In this document: in pieces, positions 1-10,720 of the stretch | Position numbering within the stretch: the first letter of the stretch is position 1 | Layout of the letters: each line of letters opens with the position of its first letter | From: Nymphaea colorata | Taxonomy: Eukaryota; Streptophyta; Magnoliopsida; Nymphaeales; Nymphaeaceae | Direction: 5' to 3' | Length of the DNA: 64,000 nt | NCBI RefSeq assembly: GCF_008831285.2 | Contig: NC_045148.1 | Span: 22,067,002 to 22,131,001 of the forward strand | Notes under the pieces: model-generated | Database searches by the model: none | The model's input: only the letters and a program-made list of their open reading frames with translations | Told to the model about the DNA's origin: nothing | Translations under genes and position numbers: made by a program

Positions 1-27
1 AAGGGACACTGCCACATTGCAGTAGGT

Positions 28-360
28 TTAGCAGCCTCCATCATCAGACGCAGAAGCACATGAGACCCATGGAGCAGCATCCTCCTCCTCCACTGTCTCA
101 GGGACCTTGGAGCTCCTCCCAGTTCCAGTGTCATCAGTCGCACCCTCCTCCTCTTCCCTATCATCATTATCTTCACCATCAGCAGCAGCATCTTCTGCAA
201 CCTCCCCAGCGCCAATGGATTCTGCCTCCTGACCACCCGTAGATGCAGTTTGCACACCCCTCATCCGCCTCCTCCACCGCCAGGGCTGTCCCACTATGGT
301 ATCGCCCGGCCCGTTAACAGTTGGGCCGGGTAGCGGGCCGACCCGATTCAAATACTCCAT
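28..360 (-). CDS. Hypothetical acidic protein ORF, possibly one exon
   Basis: This ORF encodes 110 residues and I do not recognise it. Its start lies at 360 and its stop beside the window edge. The N-terminal third is rich in Gly and Pro and carries a short basic cluster (WRWRRRMR). The C-terminal two thirds is strongly acidic, with runs of Glu and Asp. No domain, signal peptide or membrane segment is visible. The stretch is clearly more GC-rich than the AT-rich DNA after it, which is the main reason to consider it coding. The opposite strand also has an open frame rich in His, Gln and Pro, so the openness may reflect trinucleotide-biased composition (GAG/CTC, GAT/ATC). It could be the last exon of a gene, a small protein or a chance ORF. 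Confidence 0.25.
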   Translation of the reverse strand: MEYLNRVGPLPGPTVNGPGDTIVGQPWRWRRRMRGVQTASTGGQEAESIGAGEVAEDAAADGEDNDDREEEEGATDDTGTGRSSKVPETVEEEDAAPWVSCASASDDGGC

Positions 361-1740
361 GCTGCCAAAAACCTGCCAGGATGCTTCCCCCAGTAAATCA
401 ATCCCTCTTCTACAACTCTGATCGATGGAACCTTCTTTTCCCCATATTTTATTTTCTAAGCAGAATTAATCACACCTACTTTTCCCTTCTTTAAGTAGTG
501 ATTTTGTACCCATTTACTTTTTCCATTAATCCGAATTCATTGATGGCTTTTTTCTTTTTATTTGAAGGTAAATGATGAAAATGGCGTAGGCAATTGAAGA
601 TTCTGAATTCTGGGGAGCTTGAAAGATTATTTTGATTCTGCGTTGTTCTATAGAATGACATGGTTCATATTTGCTTTCACTGAATTTTTGCTACATTTAA
701 AATGTTGATTATTCTTTCTTTTTCTTGAAACTGAACTGAAAGTTTGCTTATTCGTATTTGTATCGATCGATCTGGTCTTCATGCTTTTTGGCCTCCTTTC
801 AAAGTGGCCAGAACTCAAGCTTCCTTTTACCTAACATAGAACATCTGGCACAGGGTTTTTTGTTTGGCTTCTTAAGTTATTTGGACATTCAAGGGTTGTT
901 TGGTAACAAAAAAAGTTTATAATTGTTATATGAATACGCTAAAAACGGGGTAAATTGATAAAACACTTTAATAAGTGTTTCAAGAATCTACACCAATCTT
1001 TATGATATATTCATGAAACAGTTACAAAATGTTTCCTGTTCAATTCAGCAATTCAAGTCTACAGCAATCTATGAAGTTCCTCTTCTCATGTATCTATGGT
1101 TGGTTAGATTTTCTAACTAAAATTTACATATATAAGATTTCTTTTCTATGTGATAGAAGGTGTAATGCACTAAATGTAAAAGCAAAAAAGTTCTTTGCAG
1201 TTGTTGATAATGATAAAGAATTTACTTTTCACTATTTCTTCATGTTCAACTATAATGAGTTGCAAAACAAAAAGGTACTAGTTTTGTAAAATTTGAAGCT
1301 GGGATTGGTTGTAGGGAGATGCTATTGTCACTCATTTATAAAGAAAACTTGGAAACGGGCCTCCTTTTGTATTCTTAATCAAATAACATCCTTATTCTAT
1401 TAGATTTTCCATCGATTCTCTTATGGATAGGAACCACAAACTTTTTTCTAGCACATAAACAACAGCCACCGTATTTATTCTCCAATAAATTCTAGATGAA
1501 AGAGGTCGAATTGTAGTTTCAAAATTTTAACATGGGTAAAAATATAAATTTTAAAAAAATTTTATATAGGATACTTTTTTTTTTAATTTGCATATATATA
1601 TATTTTTTGAAGGGGGGCCTCTACCCTTTCCAGCTCCCTGGCTCCTGCCCTACTATTCATAAAGAATCTATTTTATTTGTCACTGCAGGTTGAAACTAAT
1701 AGCTTTGTATGTTCAAGGAATAAATGCAATTGAAAAGCAT
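361..1740. other. AT-rich unassigned DNA
   Basis: No recognisable gene is visible. The longest open frame (1029-1289, plus) encodes a Phe- and Lys-rich peptide with no known motif and typical AT-rich composition, so I do not annotate it. Short A/T homopolymers occur throughout. Confidence 0.5.
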
Positions 1741-1945
1741 TAGTGGCACATATTTAATATACTAGTCTATGACAACTAGAAAACACCACTACTGATCGTG
1801 AGACACACCACATGCCATCTATATTTGATGGCAGATCAAAAGTGCCACTAAATACTTTACAATGGCACATATTTATGTCATCATTGATATTGTATGCAAC
1901 CCAAGAATGCCGCAAAAGACCTTTCACTATTTCCAGCAATAGTGC
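1735..1945. repeat. Short repeats with TGGCACATATTTA and AGTGGCA motifs
   Basis: The motif GGCACATATTTA occurs near 1745 and again near 1864. The segment also has the inverse pair 'attagtggca' and 'tgccactaaa'. Such repeated short motifs resemble the subterminal region of a CACTA-type DNA transposon, but no transposase and no terminal CACTA inverted repeats were found. The assignment is weak. Confidence 0.2.
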
Positions 1946-2940
1946 GCTTATGTATGCGAATCTACATAAAAGTTGGCAAAATATTTAGACCACTTGGATA
2001 AAGAATAAAAGCTAGATCCATTAAAATACATTATTCAAATATGCTTTTACCAATCTAACCTGGTAGATATGATATTAAGAGTGATTTTATGAGAAATATA
2101 TATTAAGTTGATCATTTTTTATTTTAATAATGTTTTCTTCGAATAAATAATGAACGGCTCTTATAACATCAAAAGTTTAATTGTAAAAAGTTCAAATTTT
2201 GTATAAAAATAACTCTAACTAAAACATGTTTTACATTAAATTAAATTAGTATTTAGAAACAGATTAAGAGGTTCACATTGGTTTAAAATACTTTTTATCG
2301 CTAATTTAAGTAGTCTATATTCTATCCCTTAATGCTCGGCCGATGACCCACGTTCTTTTCTTCTTTCTTTTTCTTTTTCATTTTTTTTAATCACAGTCGA
2401 TAGCGTCGCTGTGGTCTAGCATCTGTAGGGGGAGGCTGCTGTCATGCCTGTCACAGCCGTTGAGGAGAAGGCGATGGTGGTTATGGACTCCCACAATTGG
2501 TGTTGTTTTTTTCATCATTTGACAAAACAAAGGGGCTGTCGCCTCCCTGGCGCAGGGATTTCACTGGCAGCAAGCATGGCTGGGCAGTAGTAGGTCACCT
2601 CTTGGGGTACACAACAGGTTCCATTGCCGCAATTTTTTGCTTAATGAAGAAATAATAAACGAAGGGAGGGAGGTCACCTGCCCCCTCACCACTGAAGCCT
2701 GTTGCTAGCGAGTTCCCCATCCAGCATCAAGCTTCCTCCCCATCCAGCATCAAGCTTCATTTTCGTTTACATTTTTTGTTTTAAGAAAAAACCATGAATA
2801 GTTGAAAGCAGTCGATTTCCAACGCAAATCAGCTGAGGTGTAGGGTCCCTCCCTTTTAATACGAAAAAATAACAAATGAATGAAGATATCGTAAAGAAAC
2901 CAGAAAAGACATGAGGAAACCTGGCAGCCTACAGAAGGCA
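1946..2940. other. Unassigned DNA with a small tandem duplication
   Basis: The left half is AT-rich. The stretch 2400-2760 is more GC-rich but has no convincing frame. A 21-base sequence containing 'catccagcatcaagcttc' is duplicated at 2714-2757. An A tract (about 2940-2958) lies at the boundary with the LINE. No gene is seen. Confidence 0.45.
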
Positions 2941-3305
2941 AAAAAAAAAAAAAAAAAACTTTTAAGACCACCACCTTATAGAATTTTCCTGAATGGGGAA
3001 AAGAAGCATATCAATGACCTCACCACTAGGATTGTAATCCTTGAAACAACCTTTCTTTCCAAACCCCATCCCAGGAATGCTCCCATACCTTCTATTCTAC
3101 CATGGCCAACTGTCTTTTTCAGCTTATTCCTCCACACAATAGGTGCTGAGATAAAACAAACCCTTTGGCCTCGAGACAAAAATTGATTAAAGACAACTCC
3201 CAAAAATTCCTCTGCAGACCAGGCAAGATGGCTCACTGCAACGCGGAGCCCCTTTCTCCTTATCCCCAGTTCTCTAGAACACATAACAATTGCCACTTTC
3301 TGCAA

Positions 3306-3866
3306 TCAATTACGATAAGAACATATGGATTCTACCATCATATACACATTGGATGGCACTTTCCCTTGATCTGATTGAATACCTGTCCAAAACCACAGTC
3401 TCATATCTCTTTTATGCTTTTGAATACACCTTGCATTTTCAGTCATCAAACAGAAATCTTTCCACACATAATAAAATATATATCTTCTATCCCTTTCAGA
3501 ATTAGTGTTCACCCTCTCCTTTCTCTCTTTCCAAATCATCCAGATGATAATCGGGAAAAGGAGACACCAACATGTCTTTACCCAACTACTGCCAAAATGT
3601 TTCATTCTCCACCAATCATACTCTTTCTTTATCGAACTAAAAGAAGGAATAAAGATATTAAATTTCCTACCCACAGATTTCTTCACATAAGAAGAAAACT
3701 CACAACATCCAAACAGATGAAAAGAAGACTTTTCCCTTTTTTTACAAAGGACACATCTATTGGCTATAGACATTCCAAAATGTTTGATTCCATCTTGCAT
3801 CAAAAATCTCCCTTCTAAAGCCAGGAAAGAGCACCATTTAGCATGAGGAATTGCTTTACAACACAA
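3306..3866 (-). pseudogene. LINE ORF2 C-terminal zinc-binding domain (zf-RVT)
   Basis: This open stretch encodes about 186 residues. Residues about 10-50 contain AKWCSFLALEGRFLMQDGI and then CVLCKK followed by a His/Cys pair (HLFGCCEF), the CxxC...HxxxxC pattern of the reverse-transcriptase zinc-binding domain. Further on, IIWMIWKERKERVN matches the WxIWxERNxR signature just beyond that domain in plant LINEs. It lies downstream of the RT remnants on the same strand. It is a decayed piece of the LINE polyprotein and not an independent gene. Confidence 0.8.
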
Positions 3867-4506
3867 TAGGGACTTTCTCCATTCTAAAATTGGTCTTTTC
3901 TTTCTAGTGTCCTCATAACAGTGAGTCTGGAATTCATATTTTTAGGACCCCGTAAGAGATTATCTTGGTCGTCAGAGAGTCTTGACATCTCACCCATTTG
4001 CTTAATCCAGATCGATCTAGGTGGGGCTAAGTCTCTACATCCCATTGAATTTGATGACTAACTGCCTGCCAGTTATCCAGGACACCTTTCCAACTCCATG
4101 ACATATTTGAAATTTTTCTACAAGTCCAAAGACTGTCACAATCCAAATATTTTAACTCTTCATAAGCAGACCATAAAGAGGTTGCTAAGATAGGATTTTA
4201 GCAAGATATAGAAGACGAGCAGAATTGAATGTCCATAGTTTGACAAAACCTGCTCCCCCTTCTTCCACGGGACCACACAATTCATGCCAGCTGATATAAT
4301 GAAGTCTCTTACTTCCTTCTTGCTCTCCCCGAAAAAAAAACATGCACATATTCTTGAGATATCTCTCACAACAGAATTAGGAATCTTAAAGCATCTCATC
4401 CAAAATCCTATAACACTTTCAATAAAATGATTTATTAAGAATGCTTTACCCTAGAAAGAAAGTAATCTGCTTTTCCATAGCATCTGTTTCTTCAAGATCT
4501 GCTCCC

Positions 4507-4870
4507 TTAAAGGGCCACAATATTGAACAAGGAAAGAGCCCGTAGATAGCGGCACCGCTCAACAAACATTAAAGCCTCCACACGAAAAGGAACAAAACAG
4601 GACATTGAGTGGTTTATTTCCAAACCTTCATTCACCGGAAAATCAGCAAACACAGCTTCGATTGCTATGGAATCTTTTTCAGCAGTTGAACACAACATTT
4701 TATCATCAGCAAAGAAGGAAGCAGGGTAGATTAAATTCTATTGACTAACTATCGGCACCTTCAAAGCTCCTCTAAATTTTTCCCATTGAAGTTTTCTAGC
4801 AAGGATCTCCATCAGAAAAATAAACAGAAAAGGAGAAATAGGATCACCTTGTGGAAGTCCACGCTAGGCA
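4507..4870 (-). pseudogene. LINE reverse transcriptase fragment (GLPQGDP and FADD motifs)
   Basis: RT catalyses target-primed reverse transcription of LINE RNA. The fragment holds the conserved RGLPQGDPISPF motif followed by FLFIFLMEIL. About 30 codons on comes the FADD catalytic pair (the family usually has F/YADD), then CSTAEKDSIAIEAVF and LEINHSMS, matching the order after the active site in plant LINEs. A stop immediately before RGLPQG and further breaks downstream show loss of function. Confidence 0.8.
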
Positions 4871-4954
4871 TTAAAAAAAGTCATGCTCCCTACCATTTAC
4901 CAGAATTGCATATGAAGGCATCGTCATGTATAAAAGAACACCATTAACCCAATG

Positions 4955-5560
4955 CTTTGAAAAATTTAAAAATCATTTAAAAATAAATGAAAATCGCATG
5001 AAAATGTTGTTAAATTAAAAAAAAAATCAAATTTTGAGTTTTGGCTCTAAAACTCTATATAAATACCCCCACAATTTTCTCTCTTGGGCATGAGCTAAAC
5101 CTTGGAGAACCTTTAGTGGTTTTTTACTTGAAAATATAGAGTTTTTCTTAGCTCTTTCTTTTCATTTCTTTATTCTTTTCTTCTTCCTCTCTAACCTTGG
5201 AAGCAAGCTTCACCAAGTTCAAACTCTTTGAGGGAGCACAAGGAGATCTCTTAGAGAAATAACTTCATCATATTGAAACTTCACTCAAGGCAACCCCAGG
5301 ATCATCAGGAGAAGGAGACTCATTCATAAAATCATTTATATTAGAGGTAACTAGTCCTATTCTTATTTCATTTATTTTCATTTCCTCTTGCCACCTCCCA
5401 ATGGTCGTGCAAGAAATTTTTAAATATCTTCTATCAGGAGTTGAGAGCTATTCTTGACTACACCAAGAGCATGAACAACGCGAATTAAATTTCATTTATT
5501 TTCAAAAATATGTTTGTTATGTTACTTTATTCACAAGAGGGGTCCCTCAAATAGTTGGTA
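4955..5560 (+). repeat. LTR-A fragment, plus orientation
   Basis: This segment aligns by eye with 26640-27300 (plus) and with the reverse complement of 8300-7700. Shared features in order are: an A-rich stretch with 'aaaatcaaattttg', 'ttttggctc', a TATA box with 'aaatac', 'tctctcttggg', a CT-rich leader, a 'cttcatcat...ttgaaacttca' block, and a 'gagagcta...gagcatga' unit. It is therefore a partial LTR of the same Ty3-gypsy family. Beyond 5550 the sequence 'ttggtagcaaggcat' loosely resembles a methionine-type primer-binding site. No internal coding region follows in this orientation. Confidence 0.6.
5056..5065 (+). promoter_or_regulatory. TATA box of LTR-A fragment
   Basis: TATATAAATA lies at the position where the other two LTR-A copies have TCTATAAATA, directly before a pyrimidine-rich leader. 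It is likely the retroelement polymerase II promoter. Confidence 0.45.
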
Positions 5561-5956
5561 GCAAGGCATCCTAGCACGACAGCCTAGGTGAAGCTGGGTT
5601 TCATGGAAGTCAAAACCAACACTAAGCATATAGGAGAAGAGGGCAGTAGGTGGCGTCGTCGTCTATTGCCTGCCAACTAGACCTGGCCGTGGATGGTCTC
5701 TGACCATATACCTATAGCGATTGCGACTGCGGCCCTAGGCTGGCCACTGGCCACATGCAAACTGATGGTGCGTAGGCCTTAGCTGGTTTTTTCAATGTTG
5801 GTCATGCTCTTGGACCAGGCATGCCAGTATCAAGATTCTGGCCAATGCCGCCAGGCCTGGATGATGCAGCCGGACAGCGCTCAACATAAGCTTGGTGACC
5901 TGCCTAACCGATGCCAAGGCTAGTCTATGCTAGTGGGGCTGGCTGAACTAGCCAAG
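5561..5956. other. GC-rich spacer with GCCAGGC/CTGGCC words
   Basis: This stretch is markedly more GC-rich than its surroundings and rich in repeated words such as 'ggcctgg', 'ctggcc' and 'gccaag'. A similar composition occurs at 32340-32790. No frame is recognisable. It may be part of an LTR or untranslated leader trapped between the LTR-A fragment and the Tat element. Confidence 0.35.
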
Positions 5957-7329
5957 TGTTTGCATCCCAAAATTTTCACTGGTTTTAGAGTGTCTCAGAA
6001 AAATGAGGTTTTGTTTTGAAATAGGAAAGAAAGGGGACTCACCCGTCGGTACAAGGACCAACTGTTCCCAACGCCTTTACTGGGGGTAATCAACCTAAGG
6101 GCTATGTTTACCTTTGATGCATTTCGTTTTAACTTAAACATCTTTTTTATTCTATATGTGGTGTAGAAAAGTATTGAAAGTTTGATGTTTCAAACATTTG
6201 AAAAGACTCTTGAAGAGTTACTTGAGAATGTAAAATATTTTAGAGAAAACTAAAATTGGAAAATATCATTTGGAAAACTTGAAAAATCATTTTGAAGTCA
6301 TTTTAGTGTTCTCTTAAGACTTAAAGTAGGTTTGAGATTTTGCTCTAATTTGGTTACCACCTAGTTAGAGCTCCATCTCAACTTGCTTAAGTTCTTTGGA
6401 GTACTGCTTGTGATCATAAGTAATATTGAGTAAAGGTGAAGGCATTGATATATGTGCACATACCATCACATATACACATATATGAAAGCTTAAGAGAAAA
6501 AGATGTATTGATTTGAAGAGAAAGAGAGATTTTAGAGGAAAAGAAAACTATACATACGTATGTATGGGTATGTGTAAGAAATTATATAAGGGAAGATATT
6601 TGTCTTAGAAAGAGGTATTAAATATTTGAAAGAGAGGAAATAGAGCAAATGTGCATACGCATTCATGCGCATATAAAAATTTGTAAAATGGAAAGTGAAA
6701 GGATAGGGAGAGAAAGATGGGGGGATCATCATGTGTGCATAGGTGTATATAACATGTATATACATACGTGCCTTCACAAGATTAGAAATCAATGAATAAC
6801 TTAAAATTACCAACTTCAAGTTTAATGTGGGCTGAAGGGAAAATTGGACTCATGCAATAGTCTAAACTAAGTCCCTATGGCCGTATTAGAAGGTTTCTTT
6901 TGAAAATATTTTGGAAAATATGATTTATATAAACATAGAATGTTTTTACTTAGTTTGTTACAAGGGATATATTTCTTCCACCGTTGGGTATGGAAAAAAA
7001 AAACAAGCAATATAACGAGGCACTTATTAGGGTTCTTAATGGGTTGATTAGGAAGGAAACTAGCACAAAATGACAGGCAAATGCATATTAACATGTATAT
7101 TTTCGTGAGAGTTTTTCCCGGGTTAGACAAGTCTTAACCTCAAAAACCAATATGAAGATAAAGATAAAGAACCCAAAACCACACTCTTATTCCCACCATA
7201 CATTTCCATATAAATGGAAAACCTAGCAATAGTGCAAGGATAATATATAGATAATATTCAAGGAAGGGCAAAGAGAGAGAGAGAGGATGATAGAAAGAGA
7301 AAGGTTCAACTAGGAGGGAGGGCATGATG

Positions 7330-7970
7330 TAACTATAAAATGAAATATCATCTCAACTTTTCATCCTCCCGGTGCACTTGAGCAGAGCCTCCTGTCTCTA
7401 AAAAAAAGAGACTGAGTGTTATCTCCTTTGGCTATGGGGAGATGAAGATGAGAAGAAAATGAAGAAAGAGAGACAATGTTATATTCAATAAAAGAGAAAA
7501 CATGATTCAATCATGAAATGAAAGATCGTCTCATCTTTCTATGCTCTCAGTGCACTCGAGCATAACCTCTTGTCTCTAAAATAGAGATTCAGTGTTATCT
7601 CCTTTGGTCATGGGGAGATGATGATGAGAAGAAAATGGAGAAAGAAAGACAGTGCTATATTCAATCAAATAGAAAACATGATTCAATCATGAAATGAAAG
7701 ATCGTTTCATATTTCCATGCTCCCGGTGCACTCGAGCATGGTCTCTTGTCTCTAAAATAGAGATTGAGTGCTATCTCCTTTAGCCAAGGGGAGATGATGA
7801 TAATAAAATGAAGAAAGGAAGACAATGCTATATTCAATAAAATAGAAAACATGATTCAATCATGAAATGATAGATCGTCTCATCTTTCCATGCTTCCGGT
7901 GCACTCGAGCATAGCCTCTTGTCTCTAAAGTATAGATTGAGTGCTATCTCCTTGCCATGGGGAGATATAG
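7330..7970 (-). repeat. Four-unit tandem repeat, about 176 bp, inside the LTR
   Basis: The marker GTGCACTCGAGCA recurs near 7371, 7550, 7725 and 7899 (spacing 174-179). In each unit it is followed by 'tcttgtctctaaa', 'gagattgagtg', 'atctcctttgg', 'ggggagatga' and 'aaaacatgattcaatcatgaaatg'. The LTR-A copy at 27100-27640 carries three units of the same repeat in the opposite orientation, and the copy at 4955-5560 carries one. Unit number is therefore variable within the family. Confidence 0.85.
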
Positions 7971-8244
7971 ATTACATACCTCTAGTGAGAATGATTTAGG
8001 GAGGATGAATACCTTAGGTCCTAGACTTTCTTGAGTTGAAGCTTCAAAATGGTGAAGTCGTGGCCTCGAAGAGATTTGTGACTTGATGGAACTTGCTCCC
8101 AAGTGTTGGAGAAGGAGAGAGGCAGTGAGAATGGAAGAGGAAGAAGGAAGTGGGGGAAGAATAAAATTTCTATGTTCGCAAGTGAAGATTTGCTAAAACT
8201 TCTCTAAGGGCTATCTCTCACCCCAGAGGGAGGAAAATGGGAAG

Positions 8245-8254
8245 TATTTATAGA
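8245..8254 (-). promoter_or_regulatory. TATA box of the 3' LTR
   Basis: On the minus strand this reads TCTATAAATA, the same position and sequence as in the LTR-A copy at 26785-26794. It is followed by a pyrimidine-rich leader. It is the probable promoter of the LTR, here in the 3' copy. Confidence 0.5.
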
Positions 8255-8614
8255 GGATTTTGGATCCAAAACCCAACATTCAAATTTTTTGAAATTTTAT
8301 AAGATTTTCATCCGAATTTCAACTAATTTTGACTTATTGTCAATTTTTTGTAAAAGAAATAGGCTTCAAATAAATGGGATTGGCCATTAGGCCTGTAAAA
8401 ACATTTTCTGATGTGGGCAGGGCTATTGCCCACCCAAAAAGACCAAAACCATCCCTAAGGAGTGTTTTTTTATTGTCAAAAAAGGGGAAGGGGTTGCAAC
8501 ATGCTGGCCCCGGCTGGGCACCAGGCGCTGTTACGCTTGGCGCTCTGTCGAGGGGTGCATGGCAGTGTTCTCACGCTGTGCCGCGCGAATCGGTTGCCTT
8601 GGACGTGCATCACA

Positions 8615-8785
8615 AGTTGAACCCTTTAACTGTGTAGGTTGCTTTGGCTTGTAGTATAGGTTTATCCCCTTTAACAGCATGGGTTGCTTCGGCTAGCATT
8701 GCAGGTTTAACCCCTTGCTTACACGGGTTGCCCTCAGATTACAGGTTTAACCCTTTACCTACATGGATTGCTCTCACGCCTTGGG
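8615..8785 (-). repeat. Four degenerate 41-44 bp tandem units in the Tat 3' UTR
   Basis: The words GGTTTAACCC...GGGTTGC (plus strand) restart near 8615, 8659, 8703 and 8744. The array lies between the integrase C-terminus (about 8940) and the 3' LTR, that is, in the 3' untranslated region of the minus-strand element. Tandem arrays at this place are known for Tat/Ogre-type elements. Confidence 0.7.
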
Positions 8786-8939
8786 TGATAATAGTAAAAA
8801 ATGCCCCAGTGTAATTGTCATGTTTTATGACCAGGAAGAATCTAGATTGAATAGTAGATGTGAAAAATATTTGACATTGATTGGAAAATGAATACAAGAG
8901 AACTAGGCATAAAATATCTTGAGGTGAAGGGCATTAACA

Positions 8940-9595
8940 CGATCGGTAAATTCCACCCCATCAGCACCAATCAGTCAGAATGAATTATGGGGCAAGACTT
9001 CCTTAATAACATATGGGCCCTCCCAATTCGGTGCCCATTTACCTCACGGCCATCCTCTGAGGTACACTTCATATCATAGGACCAAGTCATTTACTTTGGA
9101 CTGTCTCTCGATAACTGACTTGGCAAATTGTCTGGCCACCCTTTGGCGGTAAGCTTCAGCATGTTTAGCCGCTTTTAGCCTCCTTTCATCTAGCGAATCG
9201 AGGTGCATTAACCTTTTTCGCTGACATTGAGTTAGAAGAAGCTCTATGACTAGCTCTACTAGAGTAGCATTTGTTGGGATTCTCATAGTGGTGCGATATG
9301 TCCATAGGGCATTATGCATCTTTTCATGCCAGTCTCTTCTAGTTTCTACTGTCCGTTCCAGAACACGGATCAGTATTTTGTTGGTGGCCTCTACTTGCCC
9401 ATTGCCTTGGGGGTAACAAGGAGCTGAAAAATGTTGCATCATGTTGTACTTGCTGCAAAACTGCCTGATTTTTTCATTCTTGAAACGAGTCCCATTGTAT
9501 CGTGAGTGACTCCAAATCTGCAGAGAAGATTTTTGCCAATGAAGGACACTACATGATGTCCTTCCACTGTTTTGAGTCTGACAACTTTCACCCAC
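8940..9595 (-). pseudogene. Integrase C-terminal half (Tat-like Ty3-gypsy)
   Basis: Integrase inserts the retrotransposon cDNA into chromosomes. The open part (9074-9595) contains NGTRFKNEKIRQFC, then HFSAPCYPQGNGQVEATNK with the catalytic Glu of the D-D-E triad, and then WHEKMHNALWTYRTT, typical for the end of the core. A stop follows VNDLVL. The frame then continues as KWAPNWEGPYVIKEVLPHNSF and VNALHLKIFYA down to about 8940, the C-terminal signature of non-chromovirus gypsy integrases. The second catalytic Asp, normally directly before NGTxF, is lost: the bases GATACAATGGG suggest a small insertion that shifts the frame at about 9500. Confidence 0.85.
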
Positions 9596-9850
9596 TTTGT
9601 AAAAGAGTCCGTTGTAGCCAAAAAATTCTTATGGCCATTGGAAGTTGTAGATATATGTCCGACTACGTCAAAGGCCCAAATATAAAATGGCCAACAAGAT
9701 GTCATGGAATACAATTGAGAGGCTGGTGCATGAATCACTAGAGCATGTAGTTAGCATTCTTTGCACCTTTTGACAAATTGGTAACAATCCTTTTGCATAG
9801 TAGGCCAATAATATCTTGCTCAAATTATCTGTTTGGTGAGGGTTTGGTAA
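9439..9850 (-). pseudogene. Integrase zinc finger and core N-terminal half
   Basis: Reading leftward from about 9830, the minus strand encodes a YYWPTMQKDCYQFVKRCKEC block, the CxxC half of the HHCC zinc-binding domain. A stop follows, and then the open stretch 9439-9738. That stretch contains WPFYIWAFDVVG with the first catalytic Asp, followed by NGHKNFLATTDSFTKWVKV, the standard integrase core start. It ends near FIGKNLLCRFGV, where a frameshift leads into the C-terminal half. Stop codons at the zinc-finger/core junction and the frameshift near 9500 make it non-functional. Confidence 0.85.
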
Positions 9851-10199
9851 CCAACATGGCCTCTACAATCTCCTTGATGTGACTCTTCGATGACTTCCTA
9901 CACCTCATCTTCATCAAGGCACCGAGAATATTTAGTGCTAAATCCACGTCTTTATAATACCCCTGCAAGAATAAAGTACCTCGTTGACATATGCTGGATT
10001 AATTTTTGTTCATTTTTGGGCATTTCACTCGAGAATTATCTGCTTTCTATGTACCTTTTGATGTCATGGTACCAAGGCATATTCCTCCCTTAGATATAAT
10101 GAACATGTGTCATTGTTTCAAAAGTAGGGTGTTCTAATCTTCCAATCTCAAAAGAATGAATTGCTTCATTGGTTCGAAAAATGATGGTGGATCCTAGGC

Positions 10200-10717
10200 T
10201 CGTAAGGCCATCCGCAATAGGGTTACCTTCTCTCTTTATGTGAGCTAGTAGTACTTCTTCAAACTAATAGATTAAGGAGGTAGTGATCTCTTGATATGGC
10301 ACCAACTTTTCGTCTTTGACTTGCCATTCTCCATTCACTTGGTTTATAATAAGCTGAGAGTCACCGAAGGCATGCACCATTATCACTTGAAAACTCAATA
10401 AAGAACGAAGACCTTGTATGAGGGCTTCATATTGAGCCATGTTATGGGTACATGAAAATCGAGTTTCAAAGAATACATGATCATTTTGTCTTCTGGAGTG
10501 ATAGTAGGATGCCTATGTCTACTCCCATCACATTCCTGGATCCATCAAAGTACATCTTCCATATCAGAATATTTTCCAATCTTAGTACATGTTCATCTAA
10601 AAACTCATCATTCATTCTGATTTCTTCGTATTGGGGGAAGTCTACTAACTGATCTGTAATTGTTTGTCCTTTGATTGACTTCTTAGACACACATTCTAGA
10701 TCATATTGCATTAGCAA
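10200..10717 (-). pseudogene. Second RNase H-like domain (RVT_3 type) of the gypsy polyprotein
   Basis: The open part 10481-10717 ends with MYFDGSRNVMGVDIGILL, matching the YFDGA/S...GAGIGVLL start of a plant RNase H-type domain. After a frame change, the minus strand continues to about 10200 with YEALIQGLRSLLSFQVIMV and GDSQLIINQVNGEWQVK, again typical of this fold. Tat elements commonly carry two consecutive RNase H domains, one following the RT and one before integrase, and this one occupies the second position. At least one stop and one frameshift interrupt it. Confidence 0.75.
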
Positions 10718-10720
10718 AAC

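Larger units (their letters stand above)
2976..4950 (-). mobile_element. 5'-truncated LINE (non-LTR retrotransposon), minus strand
   Basis: Reading leftward from 4950, the minus strand encodes the C-terminal half of a plant LINE ORF2 in broken frames. The parts are: a reverse transcriptase block GLPQGDPISPF near 4800-4860; the catalytic FADD box near 4700; a segment with the LINE-typical pattern ending VVPWKKG near 4160-4399; and a C-terminal zinc-binding (zf-RVT) domain at 3306-3866. The endonuclease and N-terminal RT are absent, as expected for 5' truncation. Stops and frameshifts separate the blocks, so the copy is dead. The tail below 3306 may still be LINE-derived but is unrecognised. 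The A run at 2940 has the wrong orientation for this element's poly(A) tail. Confidence 0.85.
5957..8790 (-). repeat. 3' LTR of the Tat-like element (right boundary approximate)
   Basis: The left end, TGTTTGCATCC at 5957, equals the PBS-side end of the 5' LTR at 17366. The sequence 5957-6444 aligns with 17366-17869. Further right lie a four-unit tandem repeat (7330-7970), a pyrimidine-rich leader and a TATA box on the minus strand (8245-8254). Upstream of that is a U3-like part to at least 8500 that aligns with 26550-26680. The right boundary is somewhere between 8500 and 8790, so the LTR is about 2.6-2.8 kb. This is long but within the range known for Tat elements. Assigning the whole stretch to one LTR is an inference. 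Confidence 0.55.

Noticed and set aside
2940-2958. A run as LINE poly(A) tail
   Set aside because: A minus-strand LINE would show a T run on the plus strand at its 3' end; orientation is wrong.
5550-5570. 'ttggtagcaaggcat' as a methionine-type PBS of a plus-strand element
   Set aside because: There are several mismatches, and no internal coding follows before another element begins. Mentioned only as a possibility.
8479-8496. Purine run 'aaaaaaggggaaggggttg' as a polypurine tract
   Set aside because: It is on the plus strand, but the element reads on the minus strand. It aligns with the 70 bp LTR unit instead.
8374-8637. 87-codon plus-strand ORF in GC-rich sequence
   Set aside because: It lies in the U3/3' UTR region of the minus-strand retroelement and has no motif.
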